From Xylaria sp. FL1777 (taxonomy: Eukaryota; Ascomycota; Sordariomycetes; Xylariales; Xylariaceae), in the NCBI GenBank assembly GCA_022578965.1, contig MU400664.1, forward strand, positions 1-64,000: a stretch of DNA of 64,000 bases. The letters run 5' to 3'. Shown piece after piece: positions 12,331 to 25,169 of this stretch. Within the stretch, counting starts at the first letter, position 1. Every line of letters begins with the position of its first letter. Under the pieces are notes generated by a model. That model ran no database searches. It worked only from the letters and a program-made list of their open reading frames with translations, and was not told the origin of the DNA. The position numbers and the translations under genes are program-made.

Positions 12331-14271
12331 CAATAGCAATAGTAAAATATAGTAATATAATATATAATATATACTATACTACTTATACAAGCAAAAAAAA
12401 AAAAAAATATTACTTATTTTTTCTTTAATTTTTATAAAGTTGCTTTTTCTTTTTATAGCTTTTTTTTTTTTTTTTAGTTAAAGTTCTGCTTTTTTTTAAC
12501 TTTTGTAGTATAAAAGCTAAATAACTAAGTAATTTAACGTTAAATTATATAAGCTTATTTAGCTTTCTATAGTTTTATATTTTTATAAAAAGCATAATGT
12601 AATGTTTATATTATAGCTTATACTGCTTTTTTTTTAAAGCAAAGCTTAGCGATATTTTTTTAATTCTTAACTAGCTAAAAGGAAAACAAAGCAAAAAACA
12701 TGTAGCTAACAATTATTTTGTTTTTATTAAGTTTTAGCTTATAAAGTTTACTTTATTTTTTTAGCACGTATATTATAAGAAAATAAAGCAATAAGCTATT
12801 TATAATACGTTTTATTTTGCATACTAGGTTTTTTGTTTTTATAGCTTTTTTAGCTTGCTTTTATATTTTAGTTCTTTTGGTTTTTTTTTGTTTTTCTTTT
12901 TTTTTTTTTTTTTCTTGCTTTTGTTTTAAAGCAAGGCATTATAACGAAAGCAAAGCAACCTTTGCACATAAATACAGCAATATAACGCAACATAGTTTAT
13001 TTGTAGCTTATACTACGCTTTAAACTTATATATTGTAGTAAGTACTACGTAATAAATAAAATATATATTGCTTTTTTTTTGTTTTTGTAATGTGAAAATA
13101 TTGCTAAAACCTAAAAATTTTCTTTTAGTTTTGCACTTTAAAAACAAGCTAATTTTAAGCTTTAAACAAACATTTGCTTTATAAAGAAAGCATTATAGTT
13201 TACTAGTATGTTTAAAATTCGTAAAAAGTTGCTATTGCATATATATATTGCATCTGGAAAAAAAATGCTTTTATTGCAACATTATAGTAAATTAGCATAT
13301 AGTATAGTTCTTTTAGCGTAAAACAAAAAATAAAAAAAAAATAAAAACTATACGTTTTTTTATTAGTGAATTGCTTTTTTTAGTGTTTTAATTTAGTTTA
13401 TAAAACTTTTATAACCTAGTTATACTTTTTATTTTGTTTTGCATATATTTAGCTTCTTGATTTAGGTTACTTTTTAGTTAAAATTACTACTGCTTTAATT
13501 TTAGCTATAAAAATAAATGCTTTTTTTTTAGAAACTATAGTATAGCTAGAGCTATATAGTATAAGCTTAATATTTCTGCTAAATATAAAAAGCATTATAA
13601 ACTTATAATTATTTAATGCTTTTTTGCTAATAGCTGCATAGTGAAAAAAAGCAACATTTATAATATATGCTAAGTATATTTTAGCAAAGCTTTTTTTGCT
13701 GCTATTTTAGCATTATTAACCTTTGTAACTTTACTTTTTATTTTGCTTTATATTTAATTATTTCTTTTTTTACTGGTTTTTTTTTTTTTATTAAAGCAAC
13801 ACTTAAAAGTTAAATATATAGCAAAAATATATGTTTTAGATATTTTTACTAACCTTTTAGTATATAGCTATAAATCTTTTATAAACTTTTGTAAGCTGTT
13901 TTATCTTTTTTATATATATATAAATATATTTTTGCAAATAAAAATATAAAAAAAAGTAAGCATTTTTTACAATTTATTAATATATAATAGCATTATATAT
14001 CTTTTAACATATTTTAGTTTATACTTTTAACTTTTTTTATGCACGTTATTTTTGCTATTTAGCTTTTTCGATTAATTAGTTATATTTATGCACTATTGCT
14101 AGCATAACTATATATTTCACTGTTTTTAATGATTTATTAATAACATAACATAATAAATTAATACATTTTTTTTAAAACAGCTTAATAGAACTAGCTGCAC
14201 TTTTTAAACGCTATAGCTATTATTGCTATGCTTTAATAATAGTACTTTAACTTATTTATATTTATCTTTTA
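10187..14271. other. AT-rich block with poly-T tracts, no gene
   Basis: This is anonymous AT-rich DNA. It contains a long T/C tract at about 10441-10540 and a two-unit repeat listed separately at 12144-12395. The frames at 11107-11307 (+, 66 codons) and 12817-13023 (+, 68 codons) have no motif I recognise. They are the length expected by chance, and the second is driven by a T run. Confidence 0.6.
12144..12395. repeat. 153-bp tandem duplication with poly-T heads
   Basis: A long T run followed by AAAGCAATAGCAATAGTAAA and then an AT-rich stretch (ATAGTAATATAATATATAAT) occurs at 12174 and again at 12327, 153 bp apart. The segment between carries an A run and a T run. The copies are almost identical across about 65 bp after the T run, so the duplication is recent or short enough to have escaped heavy mutation. 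The 95-codon frame spanning it is a by-product. Confidence 0.75.
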
Positions 14272-14352
14272 TGTATTATTACTATTATTACTACTATTAC
14301 TATTGCTATTATTACTGCTAGCACTACTACTACTACTATTATTATTATTTAT
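14272..14352. repeat. Trinucleotide microsatellite (TAT/TAC)n
   Basis: About 80 bp of ATT, ACT, GCT and ATT triplets in a regular three-base register (ACTATTATTACTACTATTAC and similar). It holds no other feature. Confidence 0.8.
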
Positions 14353-14519
14353 AACTTTTAGTTTTTATTTAATTACTTTTTTTTCTTCTGTTAATTTTAA
14401 AAGATTGTTGTTTTTAATATTTAACTTTAGTTTATTTTATTAATAAACTAGAGTTGCTTTTATTTGCTACTACAATATATTGCTAAAAGTTCAAATAAAT
14501 TCTGTTTTTAATACAAAAG

Positions 14520-16077
14520 ATGTCTTCCGGCAAAAAAAAAAACAATAATAAAAACAAAAATAAAAACAATCTTTTTATTACTTTTATAAATCCTAAAAAT
14601 AATAACTTTAAGAAATGTAAAACTTTGTTAATTAAATAAGCAAGCTTAATGCTAATTTATTGTTTTATTAAGCAGCATTACTACAAATAACCAAAAAAAT
14701 GCAAAACAAAACTTTTGTATAATTATGCTATAACTATAAAATTAAAAGCATTATGCTTAAAAACGTTAAAAAAAAAACTAATATTATTTGCAGCTACTTT
14801 ATTTTATTTTTGCTTATTATAATAATTACTAAGGGTTCTTTAGCTTATATTAGTTTGTTGCTTTGTATAAAAAGAGCTAGCTTAATATTTGTTTAGCTGC
14901 TTAATATTTGCGAAAACATAAAAAAAATAATAAAAAATTACAAAACAAATTTTTTTAAGCGAAGCTAGAACTTAGTAATTGCTATTAAAAGCTTACTTTA
15001 AAAGCTATTAATCTAAAATAAAAATAAACCTTTATTTATTTTGCTTAAAATAAAAAGTTAACAATGTTTTAGTTAAGCAACTATATTTTAATATTTTTAA
15101 TGCCTTTTAATACTTCATTAAGTAAGCTGGCTTTTTGCTATAAAACTGTACTTAAAAGCTTATAAAGAACTTTAATAATAGCTTTCTTAATAAATAAAAT
15201 AAAAACAAAGCAGAAATTTGTACTAAAAAACGCAAAATATTTAATTTAATAACATATAACGCTGCTTATGCAAAGTAAACCAAAAAACATATAAAATGTA
15301 ATGCTAAATACTAAAAGCTTAATTTGTTGTTAATGTTACTTTTTTTACTAGAATTTATAAATAATCTATTTGTATTTTTGCTTACTAACTAGAATTTACT
15401 TACTTTAAATAAAAAAGCATAATAAATAAACAATATAGATTTTGCTAATATTTTATTGCTAAAGCTTAAAGCTATAGTTAGCATACTTATTTTATAAACA
15501 GCTATAATAAAACTAACGTTTAAATTTATTACGTAAAATATATTTGTAGGAATCTCTTTTTTAGCGCCTTTAAAAAACTGCTATAAAAACTTTTATATTG
15601 TGTTTTTCTTTAAAAACGGCCTTAGCACCTGTACATAAAAAAAATAGCACTATAACAAGTTATTAAAGTATAGCAAAAAAAAGCAGTATTTTTTTATTTT
15701 TTAGCATTAAAACGTTAGCCCAAAATATTTCTGTTATTATTAATATATTAAATTTAACACTAGTAAGATCTTTTGCTTTATTTTCCTTTTTTGCTATAAA
15801 TTTAAAAGCTAGGCAACATACTGCTATAAAAGCTTAATAATAGCTAGCATTTTTAGCACTAAAAAATAAATTAGCAAAAAGTAAAAAACGGAAAAAAAAA
15901 GCAAATGTAAGCAATATTATAGCTGATTTTTTTAAAGCACTAAAAGCTTTTACTAGCATGCGCATACTAAACATTGCAAAAAAAAAAAATATAAAAAAAA
16001 ATAATGCAGTTAGCGCTTTATTAAAAGCTAAAGCTTTTTGTAGTAAATCTAGCAGTAAAAACAGTTTGCGCTATTAT
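14520..16077 (+). pseudogene. Possible mutated coding relic, family unknown
   Basis: An ATG at 14520 opens MSSGKKK followed by Asn/Lys-rich sequence and then LFITFINPKNNNFKKCKTLL, stopping at a TAA at 14637. The GTCTTCCGGC around the start is unusually G+C-rich for this window. Reading on in the same frame gives peptide-like stretches broken by TAA and TAG, the stops that RIP makes from Gln codons. A second readable stretch lies in another frame near 15800-16077. It has three consecutive stops TAA-TAA-TAG at 15827-15835 (Gln-Gln-Gln before mutation?). It continues with a basic run SKKRKKK and NVSNIIADFFKALKAF, ending at TAA near 16077. The span of about 520 codons would fit a transposase or similar protein, but I recognise no motif. 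The change of frame would need at least one indel. Confidence is low. Confidence 0.28.
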
Positions 16078-16118
16078 TAATACTTTAGTATTCTAGAATA
16101 AATTAAAAAATATCTAGC

Positions 16119-16202
16119 TAACTGCTTAGTTAACTACTTAACTAACTGTTTAATTAATTATTTAGCTAACTGCTTAGCTAACTGCTTAGCTAATTATTTA
16201 GC
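16119..16202. repeat. 12-bp tandem repeat, 7 units
   Basis: Seven consecutive 12-bp units of consensus TAACTGCTTAGC run through this interval. Variants are TAACTACTTAAC, TAACTGTTTAAT and TAATTATTTAGC. All the variation is C/T or G/A, as though one uniform array had been mutated by transitions only. Confidence 0.85.
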
Positions 16203-19200
16203 TAGCTTTGCAATCTACTAGTAAAAAACAAAAATAGCTATTATAAAGTTCTTTTAATATAAACTTATTACTTTTTACGGAAAAAAAGCAGCAAAATTAT
16301 TTTTTTAAAAAAAGTTAAGCATAAAAATTAACTTTTAGTTAAATTAAAAATCTAAAAAACACTAATATAGTTAATATTAACAATTATAATACTAATAGCA
16401 CTAATAAAAATATAATTATTAATAAGTTAAAAGCTTAGCTAGCAAAAGAACTTAAATTACGCAAAAATAAAAATAAAGCATAATTAGAACATATTTTCTT
16501 TTAACTAGGTTTAATTAAACGAAAAGGCTGTTTATTAAAAGCTTAATGTTTTTAACTAGCAGTAGTTTTTTTTGCAAAGCTTAAAAAAGCTTTAGAACTA
16601 ACTAAAGACTTTTAATTTATGTTTATGCAAAAGTAAATAGCACTTAAAAAAAAAAAATCTGCATTAAATAATATAACTGTATACAAAATACTAGTAGGTT
16701 TAAAAATATTACATTTATGCTTATTATAACAGCTTAAAGACTTAATTCTTTTGTTATAAACGTAAATATAAAAAAACTTAAAACTATTTTTAAGTATAGC
16801 TATACTAAACTTATTAATAGTAATTTTAAGCTTTCTGCACTTTAAAATTTGCTATTTATGTTATTAGTATTTAAAAACAATAAAGCACTGCTATTATAGC
16901 AAGTTTTAAGTAAGCCAAATAAGCTAATTATTATTAAATTAGCTTTATTTAATAATAAAACCTTTATAGGCTTTATATTTAACTTAAGCAATAATAAAAT
17001 TCTTGCAAAATAAACTGTATTAACTTGTGGTAAAGGCTAAATATTAAGCTTTAGCATTATATATATATATTATAATTATAGATAAAATAAAGTAAACTTA
17101 GTATTTTAATACTATAGCTACTATATATATATATAGCTAAGCTATAGCTACTTATATTAAAGCAGAAAATAAAGTGGCTTATAAACTAAACGTAGTTAGG
17201 CATAATTTAGCTTTGCAAAAAGCATTACTTTTTACAGGATTTAATATTTAAACAAGTATTAAAATTTTTAGTAACCTTTAATTATTACTTGTTAAACATA
17301 AAAATGAAGTTTTATTTAAAAATAATTTAAATGTTTTAATATTAAGTATATGCTTTAGTTTTAATTTAGCTTAAAAAATTAAAATAAAAAGAAAGTTTTT
17401 ATATATATTATATTACTTAAAACTAATAGCTTTAAAAAGTTATGCTAAAAGCAATCTAATTTTTTACGTAAGTAAAAACTATACTAAAGCTAAATAAAAA
17501 CATTTTTGCTAACTGCTTGCTACTATATTTTATATTCTTTTTTTAGCTAACTATATTAAGCGCTACTGCTTAAAAATTGCGTTGCTTAATTTTTATTTAA
17601 TACTATTGCTTTTATTGCTTGTGTTTTTGCCTGTTGTGCAAGCATAGCTCTTTATTACTTGAACTGCACGCTAATAGTTCGCAAACAAATCTTTTTTAGG
17701 CTAGTTTTAAAGCTTTAATATATTAGCAATAGTTTGCAATTTTATTTTTTGTATAGTTATTAGTGCAGTTTTTCTTAGTAAGCAACCTTTTAAACAAATA
17801 ATATTCTTGCTTATTAAATTATTAGCTATTTATTTATGCAGCGTTTTTATAGCAGTATTAGTATATAGTTAAGTTTAAGTTAGCTTTATTGCAAATTATA
17901 TAAAGCAATAAATAAAGACATTTTTAGCTAGCTTGCGTGCTTAAATAACTTTTAGGCATTTTATTGCTTAAGCTAAATAGTTGCTTTAATAAAAAAAGCA
18001 CTTAGCTGCTTTTTTTTTAGTTTATATAAAGCATAGGTTTGCTTTGTTTTTAGTATGTTTTAAAGATTTATATTAGCTATATTTTTACTTATTTTTGCAT
18101 ACGTTAGTTTAGTAGCCTTATTTTTAGTAGTTATAGTATTAGGTTGCTACTATATCTATAAAATAAAAAGCTATTCAGAAGTAATAGTAGTTCTAAAAAA
18201 GTCTTTTAGTGCATATTATATTTGCATTTTTTGCAGTTATAACTTTAATGTATATTAAGCATGTTTTTTGCTTGCGCTATAGCAAGCAAAGTAAAAAAAA
18301 CAGCTTTTTAATCTTTAGCTTTTAGTTAGCTAGCTTAAATTAGGCTAGCATTTTTTCTTTTTTTATTTTTAGTACTAAAAGTTTTTATATAATTAACTTA
18401 AATATATACTTTAAGTAATATTTTTAATTTTTTTTAAATTGATTATTAGTAATAAATAAACAAATATAGTAATTAGAAAGCTTAGCTATGCTTTATTAAC
18501 TACTATTAAACTACAGCAAACTAATAAAACATTTAATGTACTTTTTGCATTTTTGCTAACTGTATTAAAACTACAAGTATTAAAAAAGTTTATATAGCAG
18601 CAAAATATAAAAAAACTGCTTTTGCTAAAGCATAAAAAATCTGTTTGCTTTATAAAAAAAAATAATAAAAAGTTAGCTAGTATAATTAATAAATTATTTA
18701 TTATTACTACTTATATAAACAATTATTTTATAATTTTAAATATAAACAAAAGCATATAAACATTTTTTAGAAAACTTTTTTTAGCAACTTATTAAAAATA
18801 AAAACAAATATAAACAGTTTAAAAGCTTATTAAATTTAAGCATGCAAAAGCAATTACTGCTAATTTTAGCAGTATTACTTAATATAATATGTTTTGGTTA
18901 TTTGCTTTTAAAGCTAAAAAGATTATTTATTTTGTGTTTATTTGCTTGTTTTTTTATTTCTTTTAATAAAAACAGCTATTAATTGCAAGAAAATTTTTAG
19001 CTAGTATAATAAAGGCTTTTTTACTTAAACATACTTTGGCCTTAAAAAATATCGCAAAAACTTTATAACAAAAGGTAATTAAACTGCATTTAGTTATACA
19101 AAAGTATTTATTTTTAGTTTACTTAGTAAAGTATTATAACTAAAATTACCTTAACATTAATTTTAAAAAGCCTAACAAAAATGCTTTACTATAGCATGTT

Positions 19201-19468
19201 ATTTTTTTGTTACATGCTTTTTGCTAAGCTTATTTTTTTAAATTTTAAAAAGAGCCTATAGCATTAAAACAGCTTATATACTTAAACAGGAAAAATAGTA
19301 CAAAACTTATTAAAGATTTAACCGAGCTCTGTTTTGCTAATTAAATACTACAAAATTTAAAACTAAAAAACAAACAAATCTATATATTGCTGCTTTTTTT
19401 AAAGGTGTTATAATTAGTTAAATAGTATAACAGCTAATGTATTAATGCTATAAATAAAAATTTTAAAC

Positions 19469-19500
<32 letters not shown>

Positions 19501-21446
19501 TAATAGTTAAAACAAAATATATAAAGCTTGTTATAAGCGCTAATTTATTAGTACTACTATAAGTAGTTTAAGCGCTAGTTTTAATAATTTATGCGCTAAT
19601 TATGTTAGCTTATATATAAGTTATTACAAAAGGCATAACACATATTAAGCATACTTATAGTTTAGCTATAAAAATACTTCTAAAAAATAAAGCAATTATT
19701 ATGCAATAAAATAAATATTAATTATGTTATAAAAAGGCGTTTATTAACTAAACTAACTAATTTTTATAATAAAACAGCTATATAATTAGCGTTTGTTTTA
19801 TAAAGCTATAAAAAAAACTAGTACTAAAAGCATAATAATTTCTTATGCTAAGTTTACTTAATAAAAGCTAAAGAAAATTTTAAGTGTATAGCAAATAATA
19901 AAAGATTAAAAATATACGTTTTAGCATTTAAATACTAAAAAAAATAACTTTTTTTTATATAACTACTTTAGAAATACTTCTTAAAGCTAGTTTTAAGTTT
20001 TATATCTGTTTATTGCTATTTTTTACTATTTATTTTTATTATGCTATATATTTCTTATGTTTTAGTTTATATAAATACTTTTTTGCTTTTAAGTGCTTAT
20101 ATAGTTTTATTCTTTTAAATTTGCTTTAGTTTATTTTTTAGTTAAAACATTGTTTAAACACGTATTAATTTTTAATTAAATTTATTATATTTATATAGTT
20201 ATTTTTAGCATTTACTATTGTTAATATACCTGCTATTACTAATAGCAATAAATTTTAGTTCTTTATTTCTTGCATTTATTATTTTAATACAAATAATACT
20301 TTTTTGCTTATATTGCAGATTGCAGTTTTTATAGTTTTTTATTAAACATTTTATATTTTATAGTGTTTTATTTATAGCATAAACTTTATATATATATTTA
20401 CTTATTTTATAACTGTAGATTTATTTTTTAAAAAAACAAAGTATTAATTACGTTTAGTTTTTTTTAATGCATAAATGTTATTTATAGCGTAGCAAATAAT
20501 GTTAGCTTGCATTTTTGCTTTTTTTAAGCTAATAAATTAAATTTTTTTTATATAAAATAATATTAATTCATTATAAATAAAAGCTTTAAAAAAAGAATAG
20601 TTATTATTAGGCCTATAGTATTAAGGAGTATTTTTTAAAACCAGTTAAGTTATAGCTTTATAAAAGCGCTAGCTTAAATATCTTTAAAATAGTAAATAGG
20701 TTTTTGTTAACGTTTAGTAAAATGTAGAACTTATATTTTTTTTGCGTTAACAACAAGCTATAAATTCTATATAAACAAAGAAACAATAAGAATAGTAAGC
20801 AAAGGTTTTGCAATAAAAAAAAAAAAGCGCTAAAATAATACAAACAAAAAAATAACTAGAAAAATAATGTATATTATGCATAAAACTTGTTTTTGCTTTG
20901 CAGTGCTTAAAAAACATTATATAATTTAAAAACATTTTTATAAAAAAACTAAAATTAGCAATAATCTAACGTAAAGTATTTTATATAAAGTATATAATAA
21001 GATTTTACTTTTTTTTAAGGCGGTATTTTTTTGGCTTGCTGCTTATATTAATAATAATGCTACTAATACTAAAAATAAGATTATTAGCAAAAAAAAGTTA
21101 TATTTTTATATTTATTGCTTTATTAATAATATAGCATAAAACAATGCTTAAAAAAATACATAAGTTAAGTATATATAAGTAATATAATAGCAAAGCTTTT
21201 TTTAAGGAAATTAGGTATAAATAAAATAAAAAAAAACAAGCAAAAAAGCAAAAAAGCTTATAGCTATATAAGTTATATAAGCAAAAGATCTTATAAACAG
21301 AAGCGCTTATAACAAAAAAAACAAAAATACGTTAAAAAGGCTTATAATATACTAAAAAGTTTAAAAAGCTATAATAAGAATAGCAGCTATAATAAAAAAA
21401 AGCAAAAAGGCATTAAGCTAGCTTACGTTAGTATAGATCTTGGGAG

Positions 21447-21448
<2 letters not shown>
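16203..21448. other. AT-rich RIP-like block, no gene
   Basis: This is 5 kb of anonymous DNA with G+C mostly in GpC steps. It includes a (TA)n-rich patch at about 17060-17140 and an A28 run at about 19470-19497. The two overlapping minus-strand frames at 20658-20935 (61 and 62 codons) are in different frames and have no recognisable motif. I see no terminal repeats or domains here. Confidence 0.55.
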
Positions 21449-21477
<29 letters not shown>

Positions 21478-21540
21478 AAAGGAGAAAAAAAGAAAAAAAG
21501 AAAAAAAAAAAAGAAAAAAAAAAAAAAAATAATAAAGGCA
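21445..21540. repeat. Homopurine (A/G) tract
   Basis: About 95 bp of A with single G (GGGAGAAAA then AAGAAAAA-type) on the top strand, with one C near 21477. The complement gives the Phe-rich frame at 21418-21636 (-), which I discard. The tract lies immediately before the 94-bp array. Confidence 0.7.
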
Positions 21541-21574
21541 AAATAAGCCGTAATAAGAAAAAAAACAAAAAAAA

Positions 21575-22215
21575 CAGCTAATACACTTTTTATAAAGTGC
21601 ATAAAAAAAGTACTTATGCTTTCTGCAGCAATGCATTTATATATTATATATATAAAAAAGAAAGAAAAAACACATATATTCTTTATTTAGTACATATATA
21701 AGCTATTTATACTTACTGCTATAATAAGTTTATATAGTATTTACTTAAGTACTTATAGAAAAAAGTAGGAAACAATAAATATGTTTTTACTTGCGTTTAT
21801 AATAAAGCTGCCTTTTTGCTTGCTATAGTAATACGTTTGCATATTATATATGTAAAAAAAAAGAAAACAGCTAATGCACTTTTAATAGCATGCATAATAA
21901 AGTTACTTTTGCTTTTTGTAGTAACACGTATATTTATATGTTATATATATAAAAAAAAAAATAGCTAATGTACTTTTAATAGTGTACACAATAAAATTGC
22001 TTTTGCTTTTTATAGTAACACATATATTTATGTATTATATGTATAAAAAAAAAAACAGCTAATGCATTTTTAATAGCATACGCAATAAAGTTGCTTCTGC
22101 TTTTTGTAGCAACGCATGCATTTGTGTATTATGTATATAAAAAAAAAAACAGTTAATATACTTTTAATAGCATACGTAATAAAGTTGCCTTTGCTTTTTG
22201 TAGTAACGCATGCAT
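21575..22215. repeat. 94-bp tandem array, ~5 units plus degenerate flank
   Basis: The anchor (C/T)TAATG/A(C/T)A(C/T)TTTTAATAG recurs at 21871, 21965, 22059 and 22153, each 94 bp apart. It is preceded by a more diverged unit from 21575. Each unit carries GCTTTTTGTAGTAACACRTA-like DNA, an ATATTATATATATA segment and an A run. Unit differences are almost all transitions (GCATGCATAAT, GTGTACACAAT, GCATACGCAAT). No frame is shared between units. Confidence 0.85.
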
Positions 22216-22309
22216 ATATTATAAACCTATTGCTACTTATTACAAATAAAAGTGCTTTTTTTATATAAGCTTTGCTTTTAAATTTTGCAGAACATACTTT
22301 TTTTGTTTT

Positions 22310-22560
22310 TTAATAAAACGAACAGCATTAATTACTACGCGTTACTTTTTAACTTTTTTAAACTTATTGTTTGTTTTTTAACGAGCAAATAATACTAATT
22401 ACTACGCGTTGTTTTTTAACCTTTTTAAACTTATTGTTTGTTTTTTAACAAGCAAATAGCACTAATTACTACGCGTTGCTTTTTAACCCTTTTAAACTTA
22501 TTGTTTGTTTTTTAATAAGCAAACAGCGCTGATTATTACGCGTTGCTTTTTAACCCTTTT
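22310..22560. repeat. 67-bp tandem array retaining ACGCGT
   Basis: Four units with ACGCGT starting at 22337, 22404, 22471 and 22538, exactly 67 bp apart. Each reads AAC-AGCAAA-AGCACTAATTACT-ACGCGT-TGCTTTTTAACC-TTTTAAACTTATTGTTTG-TTTTTTAA. All four units keep the two CpG steps of ACGCGT although the surroundings are stripped of CpG. Other unit differences are transitions. Confidence 0.85.
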
Positions 22561-22869
22561 TACTACATTTTCTATTCTTAAATATGCATTAATAATAAAA
22601 ACAAGTCCTTTTTTTTTTTCTTTTAAAGACTTTTTTTTTAATTGAATTAATTTAATAAGTACTAAAAAATTAGTACTGTAGCATAAGTAAATAAAAAAGA
22701 AAAAAAAAAAAAAGAGTTCTTTTTTTTTCTTTTTAGTGTTAATAAGAAAATATCTAAACAAAAAATAAGTTTAGATCTTTTTATAAAAAACTATAAGCAA
22801 CGTAGTTTTTAGTATAATATTATAGCTATATGCAATAAGCATTAATAAAAGCTTATATAAACATAAAAC
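22561..22869. other. Spacer between tandem arrays, no gene
   Basis: AT-rich spacer with two homopurine/homopyrimidine tracts (about 22608-22640 and 22690-22735). The minus-strand 87-codon frame at 22498-22761 consists of Lys and Phe runs produced by those tracts and by the preceding array. I do not call it. Confidence 0.6.
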
Positions 22870-23205
22870 ATTTGCTTATTTTATTTTTACTTTAGACTTT
22901 TTAGCGCTATAACTACTAAAAATATAGTTAGTTTATTTAGTGCTAAAGAAGTTTAAAAGCATACTAAGCAAATGCAAAAGAAAATTTTTATTTTAAACCT
23001 TGTTAATGCTTATAATACTGTTTAATAACTATAAGCATTTGTTTATCTTATTTTTATTTTAGACTTTTTAGCGCTATAACTACTAGAAATATAGTTGGTT
23101 TACTTAGCGCTAAAAAAGTTTAAAAAGCATACTAAGTAAATATAAAAAAGATTTTTATTTTAAACTTTATTAATGTTTATAATACTTTTTAATAATTATG
23201 CTATT
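22870..23205. repeat. 167-bp direct tandem duplication
   Basis: Two adjacent units share TTAGACTTTTTAGCGCTATA, an AATATAGTTRGTTTA segment, AGTTTAAAA-GCATACTAA and a TTTTTATTTTAAAC tail. AGACTTTTTAGCGCT begins at 22894 and at 23061. The differences are transitions plus one or two single-base gaps. Confidence 0.8.
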
Positions 23206-25139
23206 AGTATTTAAATCTTTTTTATATAGCAATATTTATTGCAGCTAAAAGCTCTTTTATATTACTGATATAAAGCAGTTTTTTTTTTTTTTTATTACTA
23301 ATATAAAGCAGTTCTTTTTTTTTTTTATTATGGATACAAAGCGTGTTTTCTTTTTTTAAGTTAAATTTAATACATGCAACAAAAAAAAAACCCCAAAAAA
23401 ACAACAAAAAATAAACGAATATAAAACATGCTATAGCTTAAAAGCTTTTAAGTAAAAGAAAAATAAAAAAAAGTTTAATTTATTGCTATAACAAAAAGAA
23501 AGTTAGCTTTGCTTTACTATTTAAACATGTTATTATTATAAAAAAACAGAAGACAATTAAGCTTATAAAACGGCTTATAGCGCGTAATTTATACAAAAAG
23601 AGCTTTTAAGTAAAAATAATATATATATATAAAAATACGTTAAAAAACAGGTGTATGTATGCAGTTATAGTTTATAACTGTGTTTTTTGCTAGCATTAAT
23701 AAAAAAGTGCAACATAAACAGAAGTTAAAACGCACGTTTGCTATAAGTACTACTAGTTGCATATAAATTAAAAAAAAAGCTAGATTTCTTAATTATAATC
23801 TTTTTTTATTTAAATATTAAAACAATTTAAAGTTAGCGTTATAGTGCAGTATTAGAACTTCTTTAATACGTAAAAAAAGCTAAGGTATAAAGGTTATTAT
23901 TGTTTTGCAGACTTTATTGCTTTAAAATTTATTGTTAAAGCATATATACTTTATAGTTTTTATGCATTAAAGAAACATAAAAAACAAAATCATAAAAAAA
24001 AAATAGCAAAAAAACATATATTAAAACAAATAAATAAACTAAAATAAAATAAAATAAATAAAGCATAACTATGCTATAACTAAAACAAGTTCTTAAGTAA
24101 AAATAAAAAAAAAGCTATAAGTGTTTTATTACTTTTATATATATAGGTTATAAAAAGTGCTATATGCATTAAAAATTATATGCTTATTTATATATACTTA
24201 AAGATTTATTATAACAAGTAGTAATAAAAAGCAATTGCTTTTTTTTTCTAAAGTAAATCTAAATTAATTTTTTGTACTTATGCTTGCTTTTATAAATAAT
24301 TTTGTAAGCGCGGAAAAACTACAGGAAAAATTTCTGCTATTGTGTTTTACATATTGTAGTTTTGTTTTTAAGCTTTTTTTATACTTCGGTTACATTTAAA
24401 AAAGCAGTATTTTATGTAGAAAGTTTTTTTAACATAATTAAATTTCTATTTTTCTTTCATTTTACATCTTTTTTTTTTTACATCTTCTTTATTTTATATT
24501 TTCTTTATTTTATATTTTTTTTATTTTTTATTTCTTCTATTAATTTATTTATTTATTATATTTTTTATTTTTTTTTATTTTTAGGTATTTTTATTTTTTA
24601 TTTCTTTTATCTTTTATTTATTTTTTTTTTTCTTTTTTTATTGTATTTTTTATTTATTTTAATATAGTTCTTATAATTCTGACTTTTATATTAACTTTAA
24701 AACATAATTAAAAGTACTTAGTTTTTACTAAATTTTATAGTATAAAAAAAGCATAGTAGTACAAAAAGCTTTTTTTTTTTTGCTTTTAAAATAGTAATTC
24801 TAACTAATAAACTTTATGTGCTGCAGTACTATGTAATAATAATAAAGCTAATATTGCAGCTTTTTTTGCTTATAAAGAAATTCTTTAGAACTTGCGCTTT
24901 TAACTTTTTTTAAGTGTTAATACTTTTTTTGCTAAAATTTTATAACAACAATAATTATTCTTGTAAAAAACTAGCTGCTTAATAATATTTTTTTTTATAT
25001 GTATAAAAGCAAACATTATTTTTACTAGTGCTATAATAGCTAACTTAGTATATTTAAGAAATTTCTGTTTTTATTAAATCTTTTGCTTAGCTTTACAAAA
25101 AATGCTAAAAATGCAAGTAATAGTTCAGTAGTTTATTTT
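23206..25139. other. AT-rich block left of the inverted repeat, no gene
   Basis: Near 23265-23330 a 45-bp piece (ATTACTRATATAAAGCAGTT plus a T run) is duplicated in tandem. A T-rich stretch at about 24440-24665 (TTTATTTTATATTTTCTTTA-type) generates a 101-codon Phe-rich frame that I reject. This DNA has no counterpart to the right of arm 2, so it lies outside the inverted repeat. Confidence 0.55.
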
Positions 25140-25169
25140 TTAAGCGGTTTTATATAGCATAATGCTAAT

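Noticed and set aside
21575..22560. CRISPR array
   Set aside because: Units are full tandem repeats of 94 and 67 bp without unique spacers, and there are no cas genes. The context is eukaryotic.
22498..22761. 87-codon minus-strand frame
   Set aside because: It crosses the end of the 67-bp array and two homopurine tracts. Lys and Phe runs only.
24362..24667. 101-codon plus-strand open frame rich in Phe
   Set aside because: It is translated from a T-rich low-complexity tract, with no motif and no conservation in another copy.
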